A stretch of 64,000 nucleotides of DNA, from assembly GCF_000421745.1 (NCBI RefSeq), contig NZ_ATXP01000011.1:1-64000 (forward strand), read 5' to 3'. This document shows, piece by piece, positions 1 through 8,726 of the stretch. A program made the position numbers and the translations under genes. The notes below the pieces were generated by a model. It worked only from the letters and a program-made list of their open reading frames with translations. It made no database searches and had not been told where the DNA came from. This DNA comes from Nesterenkonia alba DSM 19423 (GTDB lineage: Bacteria; Actinomycetota; Actinomycetes; Actinomycetales; Micrococcaceae). How positions within the stretch are numbered: the stretch's first letter is position 1; each line of letters starts with the position of its first letter.

Positions 1-323
1 TCCGGTCCTTCCGCTTCGAGTCCTTCATCGCCGCCCACCCCGAGCTACACCACGTGCGCACCCGAGTGAAGACCCCGGGGCAGAACGGGTCCCGTGAACG
101 CGGCTTCGGCACGCTGAAGTACGAACGGCTCTACCTGGACGAGATCGACGACGCGATCGTGCTCGCCGAGCGGGCCGAGGACTACCGGATCGAGTACAAC
201 GAGCTCCGGCCCCACGAGGCCATCTCATGGAACCGGCCCAAGGAGGTGCACCTGGGCCTGGCCGACCCCACCACCCCGACATTCAAAACCAAGGAAATCC
301 TGCCAACTACTTGACGCGGGACA
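1..323 (+). mobile_element. Right end of an IS3-like insertion sequence (left part outside window)
   Basis: The window opens inside an insertion sequence. Its transposase stops at 314, and the segment ending TTGACGCGGGACA at 311-323 looks like the terminal inverted repeat. Read from outside in, it begins TGTCCCGCGTCAAG, a TG-start end of the kind seen in actinobacterial IS3/IS481-like elements. Homology to hydantoinase B begins immediately after it. The left end is not visible, so element length and target duplication cannot be judged. Confidence 0.7.
3..314 (+). CDS. IS3-family transposase, C-terminal fragment (DDE integrase core)
   Basis: This is the C-terminal ~103 residues of an rve-type (DDE) integrase/transposase; the frame is open from the window edge. 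The block TPGQNGSRERGFGTLKYERL carries the glutamate of the DDE catalytic triad. It is followed by the characteristic NELRPHEA segment and the C-terminal VHLGLADPTTP tail of actinobacterial IS3 transposases. The stop lies nine bases before the predicted end of the element, as usual for these IS. The catalytic aspartates would lie upstream of the window. The next gene is read in another frame from inside this one, but that overlap is an artefact of the insertion. Confidence 0.8.
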   Translation, partial: RSFRFESFIAAHPELHHVRTRVKTPGQNGSRERGFGTLKYERLYLDEIDDAIVLAERAEDYRIEYNELRPHEAISWNRPKEVHLGLADPTTPTFKTKEILPTT

Positions 324-325
324 AT

Positions 326-1909
326 GTGGTGGCAGATGCTCCCGGAATCGCCGTCTTCACCCGTGGCAATGACTACGGCGTCAAAAAATCCGTAGAGTTC
401 CTGGGTAAAGATGCCATGCGACCAGGCGACGTCTTCATCTTGAACTACCCCTACTGGTCCTCCGCACATACCTTGGATCCGTTGGTGTTCGCTCCAGTGC
501 ACGCCAAAGATGAGCTCATCGGCTTCGCGTCCTGCCGTATCCACGTCATGGACCTCAAACAGAAGAACCCCGGGTACGTACTGGATTCCACTGACGCGTA
601 TCAGGAGGGCATCGTCTTCCCCGCAAGCCGCTTATACGCCGAGGGAAAGCCGAATGACGACGTATTGAACCTGATCCGTTTCAATTCCCGCCTACCCAAA
701 CACACCATCGGTGACATCCAGGCACAGGTCTCAGCTTGCATGACCGGAGTCAAACGCATGCAGGAAGTCGCCGAGAAGTATGGAACTGAACAACTTATCC
801 AGGCGATGGCAGACATTAACGAACACGGTGAACGTCTGGCCCGTCTTGCTCTGCAGAAGCTACCCAAAGGCACCTGGTATGCCGAAGATTTTATGGATAG
901 CGATGGCATCGACCTCGACAAACCGGTCAAGATGGCGTGTGAGGTAACGATCACCGATGACGAGATGATCGTGGACTGGTCCCCCAGTGATCGTGACGTA
1001 CCAGGACCGATCAACCTGCCCCCAGGGCAGACCGAAGCAGTCTCCAGCCTGATCTTCAAATCAATTACAACACCGGATTCACCCGTGGTGGCTGGAAACT
1101 TCGCACCGATGCGCGTAGTCACCGAAGAGGGTTCAGTGATGCATGCCGTCCATCCCATGCCTACCTTTACTCTGTGGACGGGACTCTTGGCGGGCGAAGT
1201 TATTCTGAAGGCTCTCGCACAGGGTATGCCTGACCGTATTCCAGCGTCCTCAGGCGGTGATGTCTCCTCGATGATGGGACTCGGCACCAACCCCAGAACG
1301 GGTGAACCATGGGTGGAGGCGACAAACGAGGCGGTCGGCTTCGGGGGTCATGCCGGCGGAGATGGTGAAGACGGAATTATGCACCTCTCCGAGCCCGGGT
1401 GTCGCAACAACCCAGTTGAGGTGCTGGAGCAGAAAGCTCCTCTCTTCATTGAGTCCTACGGTTATGCTCCTGACACGGCCGGAGCTGGAAAACACCGTGG
1501 TGGAGTAGGGGTCGCCCGCCACTACCGGTTCGAAGCGGACTCTACCGGAATTTGCCTGGTCTACAAGACGAAATCTCGGCCCTACGGACTCCAGGGCGGT
1601 GCGGATGCCGAACCGGCGAAAATCGTCCTAGATCAGGACACCCCCGATGAACGCATCACTGGCGGGGGGACATATCCCCGCCCTGCAGGTACCACGCTCA
1701 ATAATGTTACCGGCGGAGGGGGTGGGTATGGCGATCCCCTCGAACGGGATCCCGCCCTGGTTCGCGAGGACGTGATTGACGGATTCATTAGCATCAGCAA
1801 TGCCGCCAAGGCTTACGGCGTCATCATCACTGACGACTTGCTCGTCGATGAGGAAGCGACCGCTTCCGCGCGGGATGAGCTCCGAGACGCCTCCACAGTC
1901 AGCGAATAA
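326..1909 (+). pseudogene. Hydantoinase B / oxoprolinase beta-like subunit, N-terminally truncated by the IS
   Basis: The protein belongs to the HyuB family (ATP-dependent N-methylhydantoinase, oxoprolinase or acetone carboxylase type), which hydrolyses or carboxylates small cyclic or carbonyl substrates together with a HyuA subunit. Clear family features are MRPGDVFILNYPY early on, a glycine-rich middle (GGDVSSMMG, GFGGHAGGDG) and the C-terminal GGGGGYGDPLERDP signature with a YGV motif. Recognisable homology starts near 326, directly at the IS end, at a point that normally lies about 70-80 residues into the protein, so the start codon and first domain are gone. The open frame upstream (from 227) encodes IS sequence, not HyuB. 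No HyuA is in view. The gene is most likely inactive, or expressed only as a truncated product from an IS promoter. Confidence 0.75.
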
Positions 1910-1930
1910 GGCGCGGAGTGCTGCCGACGC

Positions 1931-3031
1931 TTACAGGGAGCAGCCGATGAGGACGGGTTCGGGGTGCAACTCGATCCCGAAGGCTTCCCGGACTCTGTCT
2001 CGAGCCGCGCGGGCCACAGTCAGCAGGTCTTCAGTGCTGGCTTTCCCCCGGTTGGTGACCGCCAGAGTGTGCTTGGTCGATAAGGAGGCCCGGCCGTCTG
2101 TCAGCTCAGCGCCGAAGCCTTTGCCACAGCCGGCACGGTCAATCAGCCAGGCGGCAGAGAGCTTCACCATCACCTCTGACTGCTCCGTCGTGCCGGCAGG
2201 GAACCGGGGGGCGTCGTCGGGCAGCTGATGAGCCAACGACGCCGGCACAATCGGGTTGGTGAAGAACGAGCCCGTTGACCACGTGTCCTGGTCCTGCGGG
2301 TCAAGCACCATCCCCTTGCCCGCCCGCAAAGCCAACACCGTGCGGCGCACCTGCTCCAGCGGGGCTCGACGGGCGTGGTCGGGGGCGTGGTCATCCAGCC
2401 CCAGCCGCCGGATCAACTCCGCGTACCGCACCGGCGCGGAGAGCTCACTGCGCTGCAGCCGCACCGTCACACTCAACACCACGTACCGGACAGACCCGCT
2501 GATCGTCGTGCGCTTAAGCATCGAATCCCGATACGCGAAACCCAACTGCTCAGCGGAGAGGGTCACCTCTGCACCTGCCGCCCGGTCCCACGCTCGAACT
2601 CGCACCAGAGTGTGGGCAACCTCGGAACCATAAGCCCCCACATTCTGTACCGGGGTGGCCCCGCAGGATCCAGGAATTCCGGCGAGCGCTTCAATCCCAG
2701 ATAACCGGTTCTCCACCGCCCAGGCGACCGCCTCATCCCAGTTCTGGCCCGCAGCGAAGGTGACCTCTACGGCGTCGTCGGAGTCATGCTCCACAGTGAT
2801 GCCAGTGAAACCTAGCTGCAGAACCGTGCCGGAGAACCCCTCTTCAGAGACCAGCAGATTGGATCCTCCACCGAGGACCAGGAGAGTATCGTCCCCGGCG
2901 GCGCGTACCGCCTCATCCGGCAGCGGGTGGGCCGCCAGTACCTCGCGGGCTTCCGCCGCACTGTAAGCGGTGATCCACTCCCCGGCCGGACCCCCGACCC
3001 GTGCCGTGGTGTGCTCGCGGAACGTGGTCAC
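1931..3031 (-). CDS. murB: UDP-N-acetylenolpyruvoylglucosamine reductase MurB
   Basis: MurB reduces UDP-GlcNAc-enolpyruvate to UDP-MurNAc with NADPH and FAD, the second committed step of peptidoglycan precursor synthesis in the cytoplasm. The 366-residue product has the FAD-binding GGGSNLL at residues 54-60, AGIPGSCGATPVQNVGAYG at about 117-135, YRDS at 167-170, and SFFTNP at 255-260 containing the serine proton donor. It ends with the conserved HPEPVLIG segment. The GTG start overlaps the stop of the upstream MaoC-fold gene by four bases, so it is the last cistron of a four-gene unit (3971-4231, hadA-like, hadB-like, murB). The pairing of murB with these hydratase-fold genes is common in actinobacteria. 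Confidence 0.96.
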   Translation of the reverse strand: MTTFREHTTARVGGPAGEWITAYSAAEAREVLAAHPLPDEAVRAAGDDTLLVLGGGSNLLVSEEGFSGTVLQLGFTGITVEHDSDDAVEVTFAAGQNWDEAVAWAVENRLSGIEALAGIPGSCGATPVQNVGAYGSEVAHTLVRVRAWDRAAGAEVTLSAEQLGFAYRDSMLKRTTISGSVRYVVLSVTVRLQRSELSAPVRYAELIRRLGLDDHAPDHARRAPLEQVRRTVLALRAGKGMVLDPQDQDTWSTGSFFTNPIVPASLAHQLPDDAPRFPAGTTEQSEVMVKLSAAWLIDRAGCGKGFGAELTDGRASLSTKHTLAVTNRGKASTEDLLTVARAARDRVREAFGIELHPEPVLIGCSL

Positions 3032-3513
3032 AGAGCGACGACAGCCTGTGTCTTGGCCAGGACTTTCTCACCAGCACTGCCTTCCCCGGGGGTGCCGGGA
3101 GCGGGCTGACTGTTCCACGCCACGGTGAGGTCCACCCTGACGGTGCCGGCTTCGGCGTCGATCTTGCCCACCTTGCCGCTGATGTTCAGCCAGGCGGTGT
3201 GCGTCTCCGGTGAGCCGGCTTCAGCGTCTGGGACCGGGACCGGTTTGGTGAACCGGGTCTGGTAGTCAACCACTGCGGCGGGGTCGCCAGCCCAGGCGGT
3301 GACCAGGTCAGCGGCCAGACCCATGGTGAGCATGCCGTGGGCGATCACTCCCTGCAACCCCACCTCACGGGCGAAACGGTCATTCCAATGGATAGGGTTG
3401 TGGTCCCCGCTGGCGGCGGCGTAGCGAATCAGGTCAGCCCGTGAGATCCCTACGGTCTGCTCACCGATGCTTTGCCCCTTCTCCAATTGGTCGATCTGCG
3501 GGCGGGTGCTCAT
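3028..3513 (-). CDS. MaoC/HadB-type hot-dog hydratase
   Basis: This single hot-dog MaoC-like protein of 161 residues resembles HadB, the catalytic subunit of the (3R)-hydroxyacyl dehydratases. The hydratase-2 motif is intact: SGDHNPIH places Asp37 and His42 as the likely catalytic pair, followed by GVIAHGML. The gene overlaps its upstream HadA-like partner by four bases and murB by four bases, indicating translational coupling. In mycobacteria HadAB acts in fatty acid/mycolate elongation. Nothing here shows mycolate synthesis, so a role in general fatty acid or acyl-CoA metabolism is the safer inference. Confidence 0.85.
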   Translation of the reverse strand: MSTRPQIDQLEKGQSIGEQTVGISRADLIRYAAASGDHNPIHWNDRFAREVGLQGVIAHGMLTMGLAADLVTAWAGDPAAVVDYQTRFTKPVPVPDAEAGSPETHTAWLNISGKVGKIDAEAGTVRVDLTVAWNSQPAPGTPGEGSAGEKVLAKTQAVVAL

Positions 3514-3974
3514 GGTGTGGCCTCCTGGTCATCCTCGCCGCGCACCAGCAGAGAGGAGATCACTGTGGTGGTGTGCGTGCCCGCGTCGTTATGGACCTCG
3601 GTACGGGTGGTCACCATGGCGCCAGCTCCCATCACCCGGATGCGCTCCAGGGTCGTCTGGGCGGTGAGCGTATCGCCGGCTAGAACCGGGCTGTGGTGGG
3701 TGAAGCGTTCTTCGGCGTGCACCACCCGGGAGAAGTCGATACCAGCTTCGGGGTCGTTGACGGCGGCGGCCTCAGCCCGCTGGGCAACCCGCACCACGAA
3801 AGTCGGCGGGGCGATGAGGTCGCGGTGCCCCAGATCGCGGGCGGCGTCGACGTCGTGATGCGCCGGATGGTGGGCCATCACCGCTGTGGCGAACTCCCGT
3901 ACGGCATCACGGCTGAGCTGGTACGGCTCCGCAGGTGGGTAGGTGTGACCTTCCCGGTCTGGGTTGACGCTCAC
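3510..3974 (-). CDS. HadA-like FAS1-type dehydratase, N-terminal hot-dog domain
   Basis: The 154-residue protein matches the non-catalytic HadA/HadC type (FAS1-like dehydratase, formerly UPF0336). It has no D-x4-H catalytic motif but keeps the IAPPTFVVR segment and the VVHAEERFTHHSPVLAGDTLTA block typical of the substrate-binding subunit. It overlaps the MaoC-fold partner at 3510-3513 and the membrane protein gene at 3971-3974. By family knowledge it should form a heterodimer with the downstream protein, which supplies the catalytic residues. Confidence 0.82.
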   Translation of the reverse strand: MSVNPDREGHTYPPAEPYQLSRDAVREFATAVMAHHPAHHDVDAARDLGHRDLIAPPTFVVRVAQRAEAAAVNDPEAGIDFSRVVHAEERFTHHSPVLAGDTLTAQTTLERIRVMGAGAMVTTRTEVHNDAGTHTTTVISSLLVRGEDDQEATP

Positions 3975-4231
3975 GAGTTGCTCTTTCTGTTGCGGACAAT
4001 CTGCAGGGCTTGGCGCTTGCGCAGTCCAATACCGACCAGGTGACTGAGCAGCCCGACGCCGACAAGCACCAGTCCCGTGGTGCGCAGCGTCCCCGCTAAG
4101 GATTCAGAGTCAGTAAAAGCCGCGGTGATGAGGGTCACCACCCCCAGAAAGGTGGCACCCATGCCGGTCACCAGGGCGGCACGGTACGCCGGAGTGCCGG
4201 TCGACCAGGGGTCCATCTGCGCATTTGTCAT
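3971..4231 (-). CDS. Small two-helix membrane protein, first gene of the murB unit
   Basis: This 86-residue protein of unknown function has two hydrophobic segments (about AALVTGMGATFLGVVTLITA and TTGLVLVGVGLLSHLVGIGL) and a basic tail. I chose ATG 4231 because an AGGA element lies about ten bases upstream; the GTG at 4240 sits directly on that element. The stop overlaps the hadA-like gene by four bases. I cannot assign a family with confidence. Confidence 0.7.
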   Translation of the reverse strand: MTNAQMDPWSTGTPAYRAALVTGMGATFLGVVTLITAAFTDSESLAGTLRTTGLVLVGVGLLSHLVGIGLRKRQALQIVRNRKSNS

Positions 4232-4316
4232 CGGCACCACATCCTACCGGTGGGCACGGATCCGAGTTAATGTCGTGTGTAGTGCCCTGGAACGGAACTG
4301 GAGCGAGGAGAGTACT
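4232..4316. other. Divergent intergenic region
   Basis: This 85-base stretch between two outward-facing genes must contain both promoters. On the plus side the GAGCGAGGAG element at 4301-4310 is the ribosome site of the DUF4870 gene. I see no convincing paired -35/-10. Confidence 0.4.
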
Positions 4317-4787
4317 GTGACGCAGTCCCCACCCAACCCCGAACAGCCCGAGGACCCGCACCGCGGAGCACCCGGTGGTCCGGGACAACCAGCAGGTGGC
4401 CCGGGTCAGCCACCGGGTGGACCCGGCCACCCCCAACAGCCGGCCGGCGGGCAACCCACACCGCCCAGCCCCAGTGAGGAACGTGGACTGGCCCTGGCCA
4501 TCCACCTCGGCGGGATCCTCACCTCATTCGTCGTGCCGCTTATCATCTGGCTGATCTACCGGGAACGCAGCGCGTTCCTCGACGACCACGGCAAGGCGGC
4601 ATTGAACTGGCACATCCTGCTGCTGGGCGGCTACCTCCTGGCAGTGCTGACCATGTTCATTCTCATCGGGCTGCTCATCTACTTTGCGGTGTTCGTGGTT
4701 GCGGTGGTGTTCGGTGTGATGAGCGCGATCGCCGCGAACAACGGTCAGCCGCACCGGTACCCGGTAGACATCAAGCTCATCAAGTAA
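4317..4787 (+). CDS. DUF4870 (Tic20-like) membrane protein
   Basis: The 156-residue protein has a disordered Pro/Gly/Gln-rich N-terminal third (GGPGQPAGGPGQ-type repeats, residues ~15-55) followed by a DUF4870 membrane domain. That domain begins with LALAIHLGGILTSFVVPLII, contains the family's FLDDHGKAALNW motif between helices, and ends with a long hydrophobic stretch. GTG 4317 is preceded by GCGAGGAG at a good distance; the open frame continues to 4077 but has no coding character there. Function is unknown; a Tic20-like fold is family knowledge only. Confidence 0.85.
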   Translation: MTQSPPNPEQPEDPHRGAPGGPGQPAGGPGQPPGGPGHPQQPAGGQPTPPSPSEERGLALAIHLGGILTSFVVPLIIWLIYRERSAFLDDHGKAALNWHILLLGGYLLAVLTMFILIGLLIYFAVFVVAVVFGVMSAIAANNGQPHRYPVDIKLIK

Positions 4788-4807
4788 GCACTCACCGTTC
4801 ACAAATC

Positions 4808-4841
4808 AACGCCCCGGCGGGTGCTGCCTCGCCGGGGCGTT
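4808..4841. terminator. Bidirectional terminator between DUF4870 gene and ino1
   Basis: A perfect 11-bp stem (AACGCCCCGGC at 4808-4818 with GCCGGGGCGTT at 4831-4841), extendable by one G-C pair, lies between the two convergent genes. The outer A/T pairs give a short U-run on either strand. Confidence 0.8.
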
Positions 4842-4890
4842 CAGTATTCGCTGTACGCGCTCAGTACTCGGCCCGCTGCATATACCTTGC

Positions 4891-5979
4891 TCAGCGGTCG
4901 ATCTCGCCACGGATGAAGGCCTCGACCTTCTCGTAGGCGACGTCGTCGTTGTACTGCTCCGGCGGGGACTTCATGAAGTAGCTGGAGGCTGAGAGAAGCG
5001 GACCCCCAATGCCCCGGTCAAGGCCGATCTTGGCAGCCCGAATGGCGTCGATAATGACCCCAGCGGAGTTCGGTGAATCCCAGACTTCCAGTTTCAGTTC
5101 AATGGAAACCGGGGCGTCGCCGAAGTTGCGCCCCTCCAGGCGGATGAACGCCCACTTGCGGTCATCCAGCCACTGGATCCAGTCACTGGGACCGATGTGC
5201 ACGTCCCTATCGGCCAGCTGCGCGGTGGTGTTAGAGGTCACCGCCTGGGTTTTGGAGATCTTCTTGGACTCCAGCCGTTCCCGCTCCAGCATGTTCTTGA
5301 AGTCCATGTTGCCGCCGACGTTGAGCTGATACGTCCGGTCCAGATGCACACCACGGGCCTGGAAGAGGTGAGCCAGTTCCCGGTGCGTGATGGTGGCACC
5401 CACCTGAGATTTGATGTCGTCACCGACAATCGGCAGCCCGGCATCAGTGAACTTCTGCGCCCATTCCTCGGTTCCGGCGATGAAAACCGGCAGGGCGTTG
5501 ACGAACGCGGCACCGGCGTCGATGGCGGCCTGGGCGTAGAACCGCGCGGCCTCTTCCGAGCCCACCGGCAGGTAGCAGACCACGACGTCGACAGCGGCCT
5601 CCCGCAGGGCAGTCACCACATCCACCGGATCATAGGCGGATTCATCGATCGTCTCGCGGTAGTAGCGGCCGAGCCCGTCAAGCGTGGGGCCGCGCTGCAC
5701 GGTGACACCACTGGTGGGGACTTCGGCGATCTGAATGGTGTTGTTCTCGCTGGCGATAATCGCCTCGGCGAGATCCTTGCCGACTTTCTTGTCATCGACG
5801 TCGAAGGCGGCGACGAACTCGACATCCGAGATGTGGTAATCGCCAAAACGCACGTGCATCAGGCCGGGAACGTCCTGGTCATCTGGGGCGTCCTTGTAGT
5901 ACTCCACCCCCTGAACCAGGGATGCGGCACAGTTGCCGACGCCGACGATGGCAACGCGGATGGGATGATCTGACAACAC
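4891..5979 (-). CDS. ino1: Inositol-3-phosphate synthase (Ino1)
   Basis: The enzyme converts glucose 6-phosphate to 1L-myo-inositol 1-phosphate with NAD+, feeding phosphatidylinositol and mycothiol synthesis in actinobacteria. The 362-residue product starts with the Rossmann motif [13 protein letters not shown], followed by the family block QGVEYYKDA. It carries [19 protein letters not shown] in the catalytic half and [18 protein letters not shown] near the end, at the typical length of the short bacterial enzyme. AAGGAG sits three bases before GTG 5979 and six before the adjacent TTG 5976, so TTG may be the real start. The gene stands alone between a terminator and the tRNA genes. Confidence 0.94.
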   Translation of the reverse strand: MLSDHPIRVAIVGVGNCAASLVQGVEYYKDAPDDQDVPGLMHVRFGDYHISDVEFVAAFDVDDKKVGKDLAEAIIASENNTIQIAEVPTSGVTVQRGPTLDGLGRYYRETIDESAYDPVDVVTALREAAVDVVVCYLPVGSEEAARFYAQAAIDAGAAFVNALPVFIAGTEEWAQKFTDAGLPIVGDDIKSQVGATITHRELAHLFQARGVHLDRTYQLNVGGNMDFKNMLERERLESKKISKTQAVTSNTTAQLADRDVHIGPSDWIQWLDDRKWAFIRLEGRNFGDAPVSIELKLEVWDSPNSAGVIIDAIRAAKIGLDRGIGGPLLSASSYFMKSPPEQYNDDVAYEKVEAFIRGEIDR

Positions 5980-6164
5980 GGTCTCCTTCTTAACGCGGAC
6001 CTAGAAAGCCTACCGTTGATGCGCCCGCAACGCCTCCGGACCGTACAGTCTTCTTCATGACCGCCAACCGGACCGGCGGTGTATTCCTACAACAGCGCCG
6101 ACGCCCAGTGGTGGAGCACACAGTTGGGGCGCGATATCCCCCGGACCGAGTGAGTACTTCAGAG

Positions 6165-6238
6165 TAGCTGTGGGCGGGCTCGAACCGCCGACCTCACCAT
6201 TATGAGTGGTGCGCTCTAACCAACTGAGCTACACAGCC
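6165..6238 (-). tRNA. tRNA-Met (anticodon CAT)
   Basis: This is a 74-nt cloverleaf on the minus strand. The acceptor GGCTGTG pairs with CACAGCT, the D-arm is GCTCAGTTGGTTAGAGC, the anticodon loop CTCATAA sits on a CACCA/TGGTG stem, and the T-arm is GGCGG-TTCGAGC-CCGCC. The discriminator is A at 6165 and CCA is not encoded. An elongator Met tRNA is most likely; a lysidine-modified tRNA-Ile2 also reads CAT and cannot be excluded by eye. Confidence 0.9.
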
Positions 6239-6250
6239 GTAAACGAAACC

Positions 6251-6285
6251 GCCCGCGCCGCGCAGTGACTCTGCGCTGCGCGGGC
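6251..6285 (-). terminator. Strong hairpin between tRNA-Thr and tRNA-Met
   Basis: GCCCGCGC (6251-6258) pairs with GCGCGGGC (6278-6285), with an inner CGCAG/CTGCG extension around TGACT. On the minus strand it is followed by GGTTTCGTTT, so it may terminate or attenuate transcription from tRNA-Thr into tRNA-Met, or direct processing. Confidence 0.55.
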
Positions 6286-6297
6286 GTCTATTTCGCG

Positions 6298-6369
6298 AGC
6301 CCCAACCGGGAATCGATCCCGGGACCTCAGTCTTACCAAGACTGCGCTCTACCTCTGAGCTATTGGGGC
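6298..6369 (-). tRNA. tRNA-Thr (anticodon GGT)
   Basis: This is a 72-nt cloverleaf on the minus strand. The acceptor GCCCCAA pairs with TTGGGGC, the D-arm is GCTCAGAGGTAGAGC, the anticodon loop TTGGTAA sits on a CAGTC/GACTG stem, and the T-arm is CCGGG-ATCGATT-CCCGG. CCA is not encoded. It lies upstream of tRNA-Met in the same orientation. Confidence 0.93.
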
Positions 6370-6435
6370 AACGACAGGACACTCTATCACCGCGGAGGAA
6401 AGCCACTCAACTTCAGCGAAACCTTCCACCGAGCC

Positions 6436-6478
6436 CCTCACCTGGGCCCATCACAGGGATGGACGAACCCAGGTGAGG
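6436..6478 (-). terminator. Terminator of the DEAD-box helicase gene
   Basis: CCTCACCTGGG (6436-6446) and CCCAGGTGAGG (6468-6478) form a perfect 11-bp stem just downstream of the helicase stop. The U-tract is weak, as is common in actinobacteria. Confidence 0.6.
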
Positions 6479-6528
6479 CGGACTGTCACCGACAACCCCG
6501 CAGATCAGTGCCCGGTGAGCTCAGGGGC

Positions 6529-8397
6529 TCAGCGGTCGCGCCAGCGGGGCTTGTCCCGCTTGGTGAAACCACCCTTGCGAGGTCCGCCCTTACGGAACCC
6601 GCTCCCTTCGTTCCGACCGCGCGGACCGTGGGGGCCGGTGTCGCGTTCGATCCGGATCAGCTCCCCGCCGATACGGGTCTTCTGCAGCGCGGACCACTGC
6701 TCGGAGGTCAGCCGCTCCGGCAGTTCCACCAGAGTGTGAGTCGGGCGGATATCGATGCTGCCGATCTGCCCACCGTGCAGCCCGGCCTCCCCGGTGATGG
6801 CACCAACCACGTGCCCGGGGTTGACCCCGTCCTTACGGCCCACCGCGATCTTGTACATCGCATTGCCCGGTCCGGCCTCGGCGGTACGGCCACGCTTCCC
6901 GCGGTCCCCAGCCTGGTGCCCCCGTCGGGAGTCTCCCCGATCGGAAGCCCCACGGTCGGAACCCATGGCAGGAGCACTCAAGTCGGCGTCGTCGTTCTCA
7001 TCGAGCAGCAACGGGCGGCCTTCATGCACCAGGGCCACCAGGGCCGCGGCGACATCCTCGGCAGGAGTGTCGTGCTCGTCGACGTACCGGCTGACCAGCC
7101 CGCGGTACTCCTCCAACTCCGCGGAAGCCAGCGTCTCGGTGATCCGCTCGGAGAACCGCGCCAGACGGGAGGCGTTGACATCCTCCACGCTGGGCAGGCT
7201 CATCTGTTCGACCTGCTGCCGGGTGGCCTTCTCGATGCTACGCAGCATCCGCTTCTCCCGCGGGGTGACGAACAGTACCGCCTCCCCGGAACGGCCAGCC
7301 CGCCCGGTGCGTCCAATCCGGTGCACATAGGACTCGGTGTCCAACGGGATGTCGTAGTTGAACACGTGGCTGATGCGCTCCACATCCAGACCACGGGCGG
7401 CCACATCGGTGGCCACCAGCACGTCGATCCGGCCATCTTTGAGCTGTTCGACCATCTTCTCCCGCAGGTTCTGCGGCACGTCACCATTGATGGCGGCGGC
7501 ACGGAACCCCCGAGCGCTCAATTTGGCGGCGACCTCCTCCGTGGCTGAACGGGTCCGCACGAACACAATGGCCGCCTCAGTCGGCTCGGTCTCCATGATC
7601 CGGGCCAGAGCCTCCGGCTTGGCGTGGTGTTTGATGAACACGAACCGCTGCCGGATGGTGGAGCTGGTCTGGGTGGTGGCCTTCACTGAGACCTCAACCG
7701 GGTCACTGAGGTAATCCTCGGAGATCCGGCGGATGGCCCGGGGCATGGTGGCTGAAAACAGTGCCACCTGCTTCTGCTCCGGAGTCTGGGCCAGGATTTT
7801 GTCCACCTCTTCGGCGAAGCCCATGCGCAGCATTTCGTCGGCCTCGTCCAGGATGAGGTGCTTGACCCCGCTGAGGTCCAGGGACCCTTTGGTCATGTGG
7901 TCGATGACTCGACCGGGAGTCCCGACGACGACGTCGGCCCCTCGCCGCAGCCCGTGCAGTTGGGGTCCGTAGGGGGCCCCACCATAGATGGGAAGCACGG
8001 AGATCCCGTCAGTGTGCCGGGCATAGCTGGTGAACGCCTCAGCCACCTGGATGGCCAACTCCCGGGTGGGAGCCAACACCAGGGTGCTGGGGGCGGTGCC
8101 GGTCTCCCCGGCGTCGGCGGCGCGGGCCATGTGACTCAGTGCGGGAAGGGCGAAGGCTGCCGTCTTCCCGGTTCCGGTCTGGGCAAGCCCGACGACGTCA
8201 CGTCCGGCCATCAGGTGGGGGATCGTCTGAGCCTGGATGGGTGAGGGGGTCTCATACCCCATGGCTTCGACGGCCTTGAGGACCCGCTCGTCGAGCCCCA
8301 GCTCGGCGAAACGAGACCCCTGGGGTGCCTCGGTCGCCTCAGCGGCCTGGTCGGTCGTGGCGGTCTGAGTGGTCTCAGTGGTCGCAGATGCGGTCAT
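6529..8397 (-). CDS. deaD: DEAD-box ATP-dependent RNA helicase (DeaD/CsdA type)
   Basis: The 622-residue DEAD-box helicase would unwind RNA duplexes in ribosome assembly and mRNA decay, often at low temperature. Visible motifs are the Q motif around GYETPSPIQ, Walker A AQTGTGKT, PTRELA, the DEAD box within LDEADEML, SAT in LFSATMP, and HRIGRTGRAGR. After the helicase core comes a DbpA-type RNA-binding fold (MYKIAVGRKDGVNPGHVVGA to about residue 575) and an Arg/Gly-rich basic tail. Before it a low-complexity Ala/Thr/Glu N-terminus precedes SRFAELGL. The 329-base region upstream has no gene and may hold a long leader. Confidence 0.93.
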   Translation of the reverse strand: MTASATTETTQTATTDQAAEATEAPQGSRFAELGLDERVLKAVEAMGYETPSPIQAQTIPHLMAGRDVVGLAQTGTGKTAAFALPALSHMARAADAGETGTAPSTLVLAPTRELAIQVAEAFTSYARHTDGISVLPIYGGAPYGPQLHGLRRGADVVVGTPGRVIDHMTKGSLDLSGVKHLILDEADEMLRMGFAEEVDKILAQTPEQKQVALFSATMPRAIRRISEDYLSDPVEVSVKATTQTSSTIRQRFVFIKHHAKPEALARIMETEPTEAAIVFVRTRSATEEVAAKLSARGFRAAAINGDVPQNLREKMVEQLKDGRIDVLVATDVAARGLDVERISHVFNYDIPLDTESYVHRIGRTGRAGRSGEAVLFVTPREKRMLRSIEKATRQQVEQMSLPSVEDVNASRLARFSERITETLASAELEEYRGLVSRYVDEHDTPAEDVAAALVALVHEGRPLLLDENDDADLSAPAMGSDRGASDRGDSRRGHQAGDRGKRGRTAEAGPGNAMYKIAVGRKDGVNPGHVVGAITGEAGLHGGQIGSIDIRPTHTLVELPERLTSEQWSALQKTRIGGELIRIERDTGPHGPRGRNEGSGFRKGGPRKGGFTKRDKPRWRDR

Positions 8398-8726
8398 GGT
8401 GACTCCTTGTCACATCGGGCGGCCGGGCCATCCACGTGTTCTGCTCGCGCAGGATGCTTCATCCACCGGTGCTCGAACCTCGGCTGGGCCGGGTGCATGG
8501 GCACGGCAGGATGCATCAGGTGGTATCGCTGAAGAACAGGACACGGGGATAGGGGCCGTTTTTTATCGGCTCCGGAATCGACCCGTGACAACACACACGA
8601 TCTCGACCGGTCCTACCAGGGCTCGTCACGAGCCCTGCGCCGGGAGTCAGCACAGATTAACGGGATTAATCCGGAGAATGCTCCACTAGTGTACGACATG
8701 ATGGGTCCGGATCCCGCATCGGCTGC
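8398..8726 (-). other. 329-base region upstream of deaD, no gene
   Basis: This region separates the metB stop from deaD, both on the minus strand. It holds a small inverted repeat (GATTAA-cggga-TTAATC, 8655-8671) and a possible -10 TACACT read on the minus strand at 8693-8688 without a convincing -35. If that promoter is used, deaD has a leader of roughly 280 nt, which would fit cold-inducible helicase genes. I see no coding sequence. Confidence 0.4.

Noticed and set aside
227-325. In-frame upstream extension of hydantoinase B to ATG 227
   Set aside because: This part is the transposase gene read in another frame and has no HyuB similarity.
3028-3974. HadA/HadB pair as evidence for mycolic acid synthesis
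   Set aside because: The pair beside murB is widespread in actinobacteria without mycolates, and no mycolate gene is present in the window.
6165-6238. tRNA-Ile2 (CAT) instead of tRNA-Met
   Set aside because: Identity elements could not be judged decisively; the body resembles actinobacterial elongator tRNA-Met, so Met was kept with the caveat noted.
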